From assembly GCF_937616625.2 (NCBI RefSeq), contig NC_065576.1, forward strand, positions 26,148,628 through 26,212,627: a stretch of 64,000 nt of DNA. Direction: 5' to 3'. The stretch is from Mercurialis annua (Eukaryota > Streptophyta > Magnoliopsida > Malpighiales > Euphorbiaceae). Of the stretch, positions 1 to 10,490 are shown one piece after another; positions within the stretch are counted from its first letter, which is position 1; the number at the start of each line of letters is the position of its first letter. Position numbers and translations under genes: made by a program. The notes under the pieces were generated by a model. That model was not told the origin of the DNA, ran no database searches, and was given only the letters and a program-made list of their open reading frames with translations.

Positions 1-1334
1 CATACTAATCTAGCGTCAGTTTCATGCACAATTTGCGTAAAATAGCCTAACCATGCTTTGGTAAATGGAACGAGTTAGACTTGTGACGTGACATACTATC
101 CTAGCGGCACTTTTAATGCACACTTTGCGTAATATAGGTAATTGGAATGACGTGTTAAAGAGACTTGAGACGCGACTTACTAACCTAGTGTCACTTTTCA
201 CGCACTATTTGCGTAATATAACCTAACCATGCTTAGGTAATTGGAACTACACGTTAGAGAGACTTGTGATGCAACATACTAATCTAGCGTCACTTTTCAC
301 GCACACTTTGCGTAATATAACCTAACCATGCTTAGGTAATCGGAACGACGCGTTAGAGAGACTTGTGACACGACATAAGGATAGTAATCAAAACAACGCG
401 TTAAAGTGACTTAAGACGCGCCTTACTAATCTAGAGACTTAAGACGCGCCTTACTAGTCCAGCGTAATATAACATAACCATGCTTAGATAATCGGAACGA
501 CGCGTTAAAGAGACTTGAGAGGCGACATACTAATCTAGAGTCACTTTTCACGCACACTTTGCGTAATATAACCTAACCATGCTTAGGTAATCGGATCGAC
601 GCGTTAAAGGGAATTGAGACGCGACATATTGATCTATCGTCAGTTTTGCACGCACACTTTGCTTAATAAAACCTAGCCATCCGTAGGTAATCAGAATGAT
701 GCGTTAAAGAGACTGGAGATGTGACAGTCAGTTTGCACACTTTGCGTAATATAAACTAACCGTAATCGGAACGACGCGTTAGCGAGATTTGTGACGCGAC
801 ATAAGCACAGTAATAAAAACAACGCCTTAAAGAGACATGAGACGCGCAATACTAATCTAGAGTCACTTTTTGCGCACACTTCACGTACTATAACCTAACC
901 ATGCTTAGTTAATCGGAACGACACTTTAAAGAGACTTGAGATTCGACATACTAATCTAGCGTCACTTTTTACGCACACTTTGCATCATATAACCTAACCA
1001 TGCTTAGGTAATCGAAACGACTCGTTAAAGAGACTTGAGATGGGACATACTAATCTAGCGTCACTTTTCATGCACAATTTGGGTAATATAACCTAACCAT
1101 GCTTAGGTAATCGGAACAACGCGTTAAAGAGACTTCAGACGAGAAATTTACTAATATAGCGTCACTTTTCACGCACACTTTGCGTAAAATAACCTAACCA
1201 CGCTTAGGTAATCGGAACGACACGTAAAAGAAAATTGAGACGCAACATATAATTTCTTATCACTTTTCACGCACACTTTGCGTAATATAAAATAACCATG
1301 CTTAGATAATAAAAACGATGCGTTAGAGACACTT

Positions 1335-3120
1335 GTGATGCGACATAAGCATGCTAATCAAAACGACGGGTTAAAAAGACTTGAGACGCGACATAGTAAT
1401 CTAGCATCACTTTTCCCGCACACTTTGCTTAATATACACGAACCATACATATGTAATTGGAAAGACACTTTAAAGAGACTGGAGACGCGACATACTAATC
1501 TAGCGTCACTTTTCACAAATACGTTGCGTAATATAATCTAACCATGCTTACGTAATCGGAACAACGCGCTAGAGAGACTTGTGACGCGACATACTAATCT
1601 AGCATCATTTTTCACGCACACATTGCATAATATAACCTAACCATGCTTAGGTAATTGGAACGACGCGTTAGAAAGACCTTTGACGCGACATTAGCATGGT
1701 AATGGAAATGACGCGTTAAAGAGACATGAGACGCGCCATACTAATCTAGCATCACTTTTTATGCACACTTTGCGTAATATAACCTAACCATGCTTAGGTA
1801 ATCGGAACGACACGTTAGAGAGACTTGGGACGCAACGTACTAATCTAGCGTCACTTTTCATGCACACTTTGTGTAATAATATGACCTAACCATACTTACG
1901 TAATCGGAACGACGCGTTAAAGAGACTTAAGACACAACATTAAATCTAGCGTCACTTTTCACTCACAATTTGCATAATATAACCTAACCATGCTTAGGTA
2001 ATTAGAACGACGCGTTAAAGAGACTTGCGACGCGACATACTAATCTAGCATCGTTTTTCACCCACACTTTGCATAATATAACCTAACCATGCTTAGGTTA
2101 TCGCAACGACGCGTTAAAGAGACTTGAGACGCGACATACTAATTTAGCATCACTTTTCACGCACACTTTGCATAATATAACCTAACCATGCTTAGGTAAG
2201 AAGAACGATGCGTTAGAGACACTTACGACGCGACTTAAGCATGCTAATCGAAACAACGGGTTAAAGAGACTTGAGACACGACATAGTAATCTAGCGTCAC
2301 TTTTCATGCATAATTTTCTAAATATAACCTAACCATACATAGGTAATTGGAAAGACGCATTAAAGAGACTTGAGACTCACCATACTAATCTAGCGTCACT
2401 TTTCACGGACACTTTGCGTAAAATAACCTAACCATGCTTGGGTAATAAAACGGCGCGTTAAAGATACTTGAGACATACTAATATAGCGTCTTTTTTCACG
2501 CACTATTTGCATAATATAACCTAACTCAGGTAATGTGAACGATGCGTTAATGAGACTTGTGACGCGACATAATAATCTAGCGGCACTTTTAACGAACACT
2601 TTTGTAAAATAACCTAACCATGCTTAGGTAATCAGAACGACGAGTTAAAGAGACTTGAGACACAACATACATCTATTGTCACTTTTCACGCACACTTTGC
2701 GTAATATAACCTAACCATGCTTAAGTAATAAGAACAACGCGTTAGAGACACTTGTAACGCGACATAAGCATGCTAATCGAAATGACGGGTTAAAGAGACT
2801 TGAGAGGCGACATAGTAATCTAGCGTCACTTTGAACGCACACTTTCCTTAATATAACCTAACCATACATAGGTAATTGGAAAGACGGTTTAAAGAGACTA
2901 GAGACGCGACATACTAATCTAGCGTCACTTTTCACAAATACTTTGCGTAATATAACCTAGCCATTCTTAGGTAATCGGAACGACGCGTTAGAGAGACTTC
3001 TGACGCGACATACTAATATAGCGTCACCGTAATATGACCTAACCATGTTTAGGTAATTGGAACGACGCGTTAGAGAGACTTTTGACGCGACATAAGCATG
3101 GTAATTGAAACGACGCGTTA
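1335..3120 (+). repeat. Local higher-order repeat within F1
   Basis: A long-form unit marked by GACATAAGCATGCTAATC and CGACGGGTTAAA occurs at 1341, 2231 (CGACTTAAGC) and 2760, i.e. 890 and 529 bp apart. The following unit carries the mark ACCATACATAGGTAATTGG with AAAGACG in place of AACGACG. A further mark, TTTTCACAAATAC, occurs at 1514 and 2933 (1419 bp apart), followed by the same order of units. The ~530-bp step is close to four plain units plus one long unit (543 bp). Confidence 0.75.
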
Positions 3121-3206
3121 AAGAGACTTAAGATGCGCCATACTAATCTAGCGTCACTTTTTACGCACACTTTACGTAATATAAATAACCATGCTTAGGT
3201 AATCAG
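3061..3206 (+). repeat. Long-form unit with 48-bp partial duplication (~147 bp)
   Basis: Example of a variant seen dozens of times in both orientations. After GACGCGACATA the unit does not continue with CTAATC. It jumps to AGCATGGTAATC and repeats the CGAAACGACGCGTTAAAGAG part before completing a normal unit. The extra piece is 48 bp, so the long form is 99+48=147 bp; this copy is 1 bp shorter. Its two halves differ consistently: the first has TTAGAGAGACTTGTGACGCG, the second TTAAAGAGACTTGAGACGCG followed by GCCATACTAAT. In minus blocks the same join reads GATTACCATGCTTATGTCGC. The stable difference between the halves shows that the long form arose once and was then spread as a unit. Confidence 0.85.
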
Positions 3207-3600
3207 AACAATGCGTTAAAGAGACTTCATTTGCGACATACTAATCTAGCGTCACTTTTCAAACACACTTTGCGTAATATAACCTAACCATGCTTAGGTA
3301 ATCAGAACGACGCGTTCGAGAGACTTGGGATGCGACAAACTAATCTAGCATCACTTTTCACGCACACTTCGCATAATATAACCTAACCATGCTTTAGGTT
3401 ATCGAAACGACGTGTTAAAGAGACTTGAGACACGACATACTAATCTAGCGTCACTTTTCACGCACACTTTGCGTAAAATAACCTAACCATGCTTGGGTAA
3501 TCAAAACGACGCGTTAAAAAGACCTAAGACGCGACATACTAATCTAGCGTCACTTTTCATGCACAATTTACGTAAAATAGCCTAACCATGCTAAGTTAAT

Positions 3601-3681
3601 CGGAACGAGTTAAAGAGACTTGTATGTCGCGTTAAAGAAACTAGTATGTCGCGTCTCAAGTCTCTTTAACGGGTCGTTCCG
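3601..3681. repeat. Orientation switch 1 (plus to minus), mosaic fold-back
   Basis: The plus arm CGGAACGA-GTTAAAGAGACTTG (3601-3622) faces the minus arm CAAGTCTCTTTAACGGGTCGTTCCG (3657-3681). The 34-bp gap alternates orientation: minus-type TATGTCGCG (3623-3631), plus-type CGCGTTAAAGAAACT (about 3628-3642), then minus-type AGTATGTCGCGTCTC. Neighbouring pieces share 2-4 bp. This looks like repeated strand switching in one event and not a simple inversion cut. Confidence 0.8.
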
Positions 3682-5290
3682 ATTACCTAAGCGTGGTTAG
3701 GTTATATACACAAAGTGTGCGTTATAAGTGACGCTAGATTAGTGTGTCGCGTCTCAAGTCTCTTTAACGCATTGTTCCGATTATCTAAGCATGGTTAGGT
3801 TATATAACACAGAGTGTGTTTTAAAAGTGTTACTAAGTTTAGTATGTCACGTCTCAAGTCTCTTTGACGCATCGTTTCGATTACCTTAGCATGGTTAGGT
3901 TATATTACGCAAAGTGTGCGTTATAAGTGACTCTAGATTAGTGTGTCGCGTCTCAAGTCTCTTTAACGCATCGTTCCGATTACCTAAGCATGGTTAGGTT
4001 ATATAGCGCAGAGTTTGTTTTAAAAGTGTTACTAAGTTTAGTATGTCGCGTCTCAAGTCTCTTTGACGCATCGTTTCGATTACCTAAGCATGGTTAGGTT
4101 TCATTACGCAAAGGGTGCGTTAAAAGTGACACTAGATTAGTATGTCACGTCACAAGTCTCTTTGACGCGTCATTCTGATTACCTAACAACGGTTAGGTTA
4201 TTTTATGTAAAGTGTGCGTGAAAAGCGACGCTATATAAGTATGTCGGATCACAAGTCTCTTAAACACGTCGTTCCGATTATCTAAGCACGGTTAGGTTAT
4301 ATTACGCTAAGTGTGCGTTAAAAGTGACTAGATTAATATGTCGAGTTACCAGTCTCTTTAACGCGTCGTTCTGATTACCTAACAATGGTTTGGTTATATT
4401 ACGCACTGTGCGTGAAAAGTGACGCTATATAAGTATGTCTCGTCACAAGTCTCTTTAACTCTTCGTTCCGATTACCTAAGCATGTTTAGGTTATATTAAG
4501 TAAAGTGTGCGTGAAAAGTGACGCTATATAAGTATGTCGCGTCACAACTCTCTTTAACGCGTCGTTCTGATTACCTAAGCATGGTTAGGTTACATTACGC
4601 AAAGTGTGCGTTAAAAGTGAGGCTCGATTAGTATATGGCGTCACAAGTGTCTTTAACGCGTTTGCCGATTACCTATGCATGGTTAGGTTATATTATGCAA
4701 AGTGTGCGTAAAAAGGGACGCTATATAAGTATGTCGCTTCAGAAGTCTCTTTAACGCGTCGTTCCAATTACCTATGCATGGTTAATTTATATTACGCAAG
4801 TGTGCGTTAAAAGTAACGCTATACAAGTATGTTACATCTTAAGGTTCTTTAACGCGTCGTTCCGATTACGTAAGCATGTTCGGTTATGTTACGCAAAGTG
4901 TGCGTTAAAAGTGACGCTAAATTAGTATGTCGCGTCTAAAGTTTCTTTAACGCGTCATTCCGATTACCTAAGCATGGCTAGGTTATATTACGATAAGTGT
5001 TAATTAAATGTTATGCTAGATACAAGTCTCTTTAACGCGTCGTTCCGATTACCCTTTATGGTTAGGTTATATTACGCAAAGTGTGCGGTAGATAAGTATG
5101 TCGCGTCACAAGTCTCTGTAACGTGACGTTCCGATTAGCTATAAGCATGGTTAGGCTATATTACGCAAAGTGGGCGTTAAAAGTGACGCTAGATTATTAT
5201 GCCGCGTCACAAGTCTCTTTGACGCTCCGTTCCGATTACCTATGCATGGTTAGGTTATTTTATGCAAAGTATGCGTGAATAGGGACGCTA
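3657..5290 (-). repeat. Block R1, part a: inverted family 1 units
   Basis: Units read in reverse complement and carry family 1 marks: CTATATAAGTATGTCGC (plus: GCGACATACTTATATAG) and GCGTTAAAAGTGACGC, with CACAAGTCTC. Two units at 3806 and 4014 carry the variant TTTTAAAAGTGTTACTAAG, matching plus family 1 units such as 20425 and 47350 (CACTTTTAAAACACAC). A truncated unit at 5083-5100 (GTGCGGTAGATAAGTATG) matches, inverted, the scar at about 19465 (CTTATCTACCGCACAC), and the flanking units also agree. This anchors the stretch to the family 1 order near 19.3-19.5 kb. Confidence 0.8.
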
Positions 5291-7150
5291 TATAAGTATG
5301 TCGCGTCACAAGTCTCTTTAACGCGTCGTTCCGATTACCTCTAAGCATGGTTATATTACGCAAAGTGTCCTTGAAAAGCGACGTTAGATCAGTATGTCGC
5401 GTCTCAAGTCTCTCTAACGCGTCGTTCCGATTTCCTAAGCATGGTCAGGTTATATTACGCAAAATGTGCATGAAAAGTGAAACTAGATTAGTATGGGCGT
5501 CTCAAGCCTCTCTAACGCGTCGTTCCGATTTCCTCAGCATGGTTAGGTTATATTACGCAAAGTGTGCGTACAAAGTGACGGTAGATTAATATGGCGCTTC
5601 TAATGTCTTTTTAACGCGTCATTCCGATTACCTAAGCATGGTTAGGTTATATTACGCAAAGTGTGCTTGAAAAAGGACAATAGATTAGTATGTCGCGTCT
5701 TAAGTGCATTTAACGCGTCGTTCCAATTCCTTAAACATGGTTAGGTAATATTACGCAAAGTGTGCGCGAAAATTGACAATAGATTAGTATGTCGCATCTT
5801 AGGTCAATCTAACTCATCGTTCCGATTACCTAAGCATTGTTAGGCTATATTATCCAATGTCTACGTGAAAAGTGACGCTAGATTAGTATATCACGTCTCA
5901 AGTCTCTTTAACGCGTCGTTTTGATTACCATGCTTATGTTGCGTCACAAGTCTCTCTAACGGGTCGTTCCGATTACCTAAGAATGGTTAGGTTTTACTAC
6001 GCACAGTGTGCGTGAAAAGTAACAATAGATTAGTATGTCGCATCTCAAGTCTCTTTAACGCGTCGTTCCGATTACCCAAGAATGGTTAGGTTATATTACG
6101 CAAAGTGTGCGAGAAAAGTAATGCTAGATTAGTATGTCGACTCTCAAGTCTCTTTAATGGGTCGTTCCGATTACCTAAGAATGGTTAGGTTATACTACGC
6201 AAGGTGTGCGTGAAAGGTGACGCTAGATTAGAATGTCCCGTCTCAAGGATCTTTTTATGCATCGTTCCGATTTCCTAAGCATGGTCAGGTTATATTATGC
6301 AAAGTGTGAGTGAAAAGTGAAACTAGATTAGTATGGGCGTCTCAAGTCTCTCTAGCGCGTCATTCCGATTTCCTAAGCATGGTTACGTTATATTACGCAA
6401 AGTGTGCGTATAAAGTGACGCTAGATTAATATGGCGTGTCTAAAGTCTTTTTAACGCGTCTTTTCAATTACCATGCTTATGTCGCGTCAGAAGTCTCTAA
6501 CCCATGGTTCCGATTACCTAAGCATGGCTATGTTATATTACGCAAAGTGTGCGTGAAAAATGACAATAGATTAGTATATCGCGTCTCAAGTCCATTTAAC
6601 GCGTCGTTCAATTACTTAAGCATGGTTAGGTAATATTACGGAAAGTGTGCGTGAAAAATGACAATAGATTAGTATGTCGCGTCTTAGGTCAATCAAACTC
6701 GTCGTTGCAATTACCTAAGCATGGTTTGGTTATATTATGCAATGTGTACGTGAAAATTGACATCGCCTCTCAAGTCTCTCTAATGGGTTGTTCCGATTAC
6801 CCAAGAATGGTCAGGTTATATTGCGCAAAGTGTGCGAGAAAAGTAATGCTAGATTAGTATGTCGCGTCTCCAGTCTCTTTAACGCGTCGTTCCGATTACC
6901 TAAGCATGGTTACGTTATATTACGCAAGGTGTGCGTGAAAGGTGACGCTAGATTAGTATGTCGCGTCTCAAGGCTCTTTAATGCGTCGTTCTGATACCTA
7001 ATCATGGTTTTCATATTATGTAAAGTTTGCGTGAAATGTGATGCTAGATTAATATGTCGCGTATCAAGTATCTTTAACGCGTCATTTTAATTACCATGCT
7101 TATGTCGCGTCACAAGTCTCTCTAACGCGTCGTTCCGATTACCCTGGTTA
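5290..7150 (-). repeat. Inverted copy of the 26.3-28.15 and 59.6-61.5 kb HOR
   Basis: Read in reverse complement, this stretch follows 59600-61500 unit by unit. Matching marks in order include ACCTCTAAGCATGG, AGTATGGGCGTCTC (a 3-bp shortened unit), GTCTTTTTAACGC, CTTAGGTCAATC, GCGAGAAAAGTAATGC, TAGAATGTCCCG and GTGAAAGGTGACGC. The same order also occurs at about 26290-28150. The translated short ORF at 5347-5589 on plus is nearly the same peptide as that at 61204-61446 on minus, an independent sign of high similarity. The copy lies over 50 kb from its 61-kb partner and in opposite orientation. Confidence 0.85.
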
Positions 7151-7700
7151 GGTTATAGTACGCAAAGTGTGCGTGAAAAGTAACAATAGATTAGTATGTC
7201 GCATCTCAAGTCTCTTTCACGTGTCGTTCCGATTACCTAAACATGGTTAGGTTATATTACGCAAAGTGCGCGTGAAAATTGACGCTAGATTAGTATGTCG
7301 CGTCTCAAATCTCTTTAACGCGTCGTTCCGATTACGTAAGCATGGTTAGATTATTTACGCAAAGTGTGTGTCAAAAGTGACGCTAGATAATTATGCCGCG
7401 TCTCAAGTCTGTTTAACGCGTCAATCGGATTACCTAAGCATGGCTAGGTAATATTACGTAAAGTGTGCGTGAAAAGTGACGCTAGATTAGTATGTCGCGT
7501 CTCAAGTCTCTTTAACGCGTCGTTCCGATTAACTAAGCATGGTTATGTTATATTACGCAAAGTGTGCGTAAAAAGTGACGCTAGATTAGTATGGCGCGTC
7601 TCAAGTCTCTTTATCGTGTCGTTTCGATTACCATGCTTATGTCGCATCACAAGTCTCTTTAACGCGTTGTTCCGATTACATAAGCATGGTTAGGTTATAT
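7151..7700 (-). repeat. Inverted copy of the 58.56-59.15 kb segment
   Basis: This continues the previous stretch colinearly. Marks are GTGTGTCAAAAGTGACGC followed by GATAATTATGCCGCG, TCTGTTTAACGCG and TCAATCGGATTACC. In reverse complement these equal the plus series at 58770-58850 (GATCGACGCGTTAAACAG, GCGGCATAATAATC, CACTTTTGACACACGC). The same mark unit recurs at about 21960, 25945, 57445 and 58820 on plus and about 8700 on minus. Confidence 0.8.
7453..7551 (-). repeat. Reference monomer, minus orientation (99 bp)
   Basis: Measured from ATTACG to the next ATTACG this copy is exactly 99 bp. It reads GTGTGCGTGAAAAGTGACGC, then CTAGATTAGTATGTCGCG, TCTCAAGTCTCTTTAACGCG and TCGTTCCGATTA. It is the plain reverse complement of the plus unit, showing that the minus blocks hold the same satellite and not a second family. 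Confidence 0.9.
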
Positions 7701-10490
7701 TACGCAAAGTGTGCATAAAAAATGACATAGATTAGTATGTCGCGTCTTAAGTCTATCTAACGCGTCGTTCCGAATACCTAAGCCTTGTTAGGTTATATTA
7801 CGCAAGGTGTGCGTGAAAAGTGACACTAGATTAGTATGTTGTGTCTCAAGTCTCTTTAACGCATCATTTTGATTACCATGCTTAGGTCGCATCACACGTC
7901 TCTCTAACGTGTCGTTCCGATTACCTAAGTAGGGTTAGGTTATATTACGCAAAGTGTTCGTGAAAAGTGACGCTAGAATAGTATGTCCAATCTCAAGTCT
8001 CTTTAACGCGTCGTTTCAATTATCTACGCATAGTTAGGTTATATTACGCAAAGTGTGTGTAATAAGTGACGTTAGATTAGTATGATTCGTCTCAAGTCTC
8101 TTTAAAGCGTCGTTTTGATTACCATGCTTATCTCGCATCACAAGTCCCTTTAACGCGTTGTTCCGATTACCTATGCATGGTTAGGTTATATTACGCAAAG
8201 TTTGCGTGAAAAGTGACGTTAAATCAGTATGTCGCGTGTAAAGTCTCTCTAACGCGTCGTTTCAATTTCCTAAGCATGGTTAGGTTATATTATGTAAAGT
8301 GTGTGTGAAAAGTGACACTAGAGTAGTATGTCGCGTCTCAAGTCTCTCTAACGCGTCATTCCGATTTCCTAAGCATGGTCAGGTTATAATATGCAAAGTG
8401 TTCGTAAAAAGTGACGCTTGATTAATATGGCGCGTCTCAAGTCTTTTTAACGCGTCGTTTAGATTACCATGCTTATGTCGCATCACAAGTCTCTCTAACG
8501 CGTCGTTCCGATTACCAAAGTGTGCGTGAAAAGTGATGCTAGATTAGTATGTCGCGTCTCAAGTCTATTTAACGCGTCGTTCCGATTACCTAAATGGTTA
8601 GGTTATATTACACAAATGGTGCGTGAAAAGTGACGCTAGATTAGTATGTCGCGTCTCAAGTCTCTTTAACGTTTTTCCGATTACCTAAGCATGGTTAGGT
8701 TATTTATGCAAAGCGTGTGTCAAAAGTGACGTTAGATTATTATGCCGTGTGTCAAGTCTGTTTAACGTGTCGATCGGATTACCTAAGTATGGCTAGGTTA
8801 TATTACACAAAGTATGGGTAAAAAGTGACGCTGGATTAGTATGTCGCGTGTCAAGTCTCTTTAACGCGTCGTTCCGATTACCTAAGCATGGTTTGGTTAT
8901 ATTTCGTAAAGTGTGCGTAAAAAGTGACGCTAGATTAGTATGGCGCGTCTCAAGTCTCTTTAACACGTCGTTTTGATTACCATGCTTATGTCGTGTCACA
9001 AGTCTCTTTAGCGCGTTGTTCTGATTACCTAAGCATGGTTTGCTTATATTACGCAAAGTGTGCATAAAAAATGACAGCAGATTAGTATGTCGCATCTCAA
9101 GTCGATTTACGCGTCGTTCAGATTACTTAAGCATGGTTAGGTTGTGCGTGAAAAAAGACAATAGATAAGTATGTCGCGTCTTAAGTCTAGCTAATGCGTT
9201 CTAATTACCTAAGCCTTGTTAGGTTATTTTACCTAAAGTGTGCGTGAAAAGTGACGCTAGATTAGTATGTCGTGTCTCAAGTCTCTTTAACGCATCATTT
9301 AGATTACCATGCTTAGGTCGCGTCACACGTCTCTCTAACGCGTCGTTCCGATTACCTAAGCAGGGTTAGGTTATATTACGCAAAGTGTGCGTGAAAAGTG
9401 ACGCTAGAATAGTATGTCCAATCTCAAGTCTCTTTAACGCGTCGTTTCGATTATCTAAGCATGGTTAGGTTATATTACGCAAAGTGTGTGTAAAAAGTGA
9501 CGCTAGATTAGTATGATTCGTCTCAAGTCTCTTTAAAGCGTCGTTTTGATTACCATGCTTATTTCGCGTCACAAGTCTCTTTGACGCGTTGTTCCGATTT
9601 CCTATGCATGGTTAGGTTATATCAGTATGTCGCGTCTAATGTCTCTCTAACGCGTCGTTTCAATTTTCTAAGCATGGTTAGGTTATATTACGTAAAGTGT
9701 GCATGAAAAGTACTAGAGTATAATATGTCGTGTCTCAAGTCTCTCTAACGCGTCGTTCCGATAAGCAAGGTTAGGTTATATTACGCAAAGTGTGCGTAAA
9801 AAGTGACGCTAGATTAATATGACGCGTTTCAAGTCTTTTTAACGCGTCGTTTCGATTACCATGCTTATGTCGCATCACAAGTCTCTCTAACGCGCCATTC
9901 CGATTGCCAAAGTGTGCGTGAAAAATAACAATAGATTAGTAACTCAAGTCCATTTAAAGAGTCGTTCCAATTTCTTAAGCATGGTTAGGTTATATTAGTA
10001 TGTCGCGTCTAATGTCTCTCTAACGCGTCGTTTCAATTTCCTAAGCATGGTTAGGTTATATTACATAAAGTGTGCTTGAAAAGTGACACTAGAGTATAGT
10101 ATGTCGTGTCTCAAGTGTCTCTAACGCGTCGTTCCGATTTTCTAAGCAAGGTGAAGTTATATTACGCAAAGTGTGCGTAAAAAATGACGCTAGATTAATA
10201 TGACGTGTCTCAAGTCTTTTTAAAGCGTCGTTTCGATAACCATGCTTATGTCGCATCACAAGTCTCTCTAACGCGCCATTCCGATTGCCAAAGTGTGCGT
10301 GAAAAATAACAATTGATTAGTATGTCGCGACTCAAGTCCATTTATTGAGTCGTTCCAATTACTTAAGCATGGTTAGGTTATATTATGCAAAGTTTGCGTG
10401 AAAAATAACAATAGATTAGTATGTCGCCTTTAAGTCTATCTAACTCGTCGTTTCGATTACCTTAGCATGGTTAGGTAATATTATGCAATG
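7700..10490 (-). repeat. Block R1, part b: ~1.43-kb HOR and 373-bp tandem copies
   Basis: A long-form unit marked GATTACCATGCTTAGGTCGC with TCACACGTCTCTCTAA occurs at 7871 and 9302 (1431 bp apart) and again at 12445. Within it, 9624-9996 and 9997-10385 are adjacent tandem copies (373-bp step). They share AGTATGTCGCGTCTAATG, CTAAGCAAGG, AATATGACGCG and GATTGCCAAAGTGTGCG. The last mark is a truncated unit lacking the dyad. It also appears at about 8512 and, inverted, at 24748, 55121 and 58518. Confidence 0.78.

Larger units (their letters stand above)
1..3622 (+). repeat. Block F1: plus-orientation satellite
   Basis: About 36 units all read in the plus direction, ending at GTTAAAGAGACTTG where the orientation switches. 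The sequence is already inside a unit at base 1, so the block began upstream. It mixes plain and long-form units. One truncated unit at about 3025 joins GCGTCACC directly to GTAATATGACC, losing about 20 bp; the same scar recurs at about 14080 and 16208. Confidence 0.93.

Noticed and set aside
3061..3206. 147-bp long unit as a nucleosome-phasing unit
   Set aside because: The length equals core nucleosomal DNA, but it is just 99+48, long units are not consecutive, and the plain unit does not fit. Coincidence is the simpler reading without nucleosome maps.
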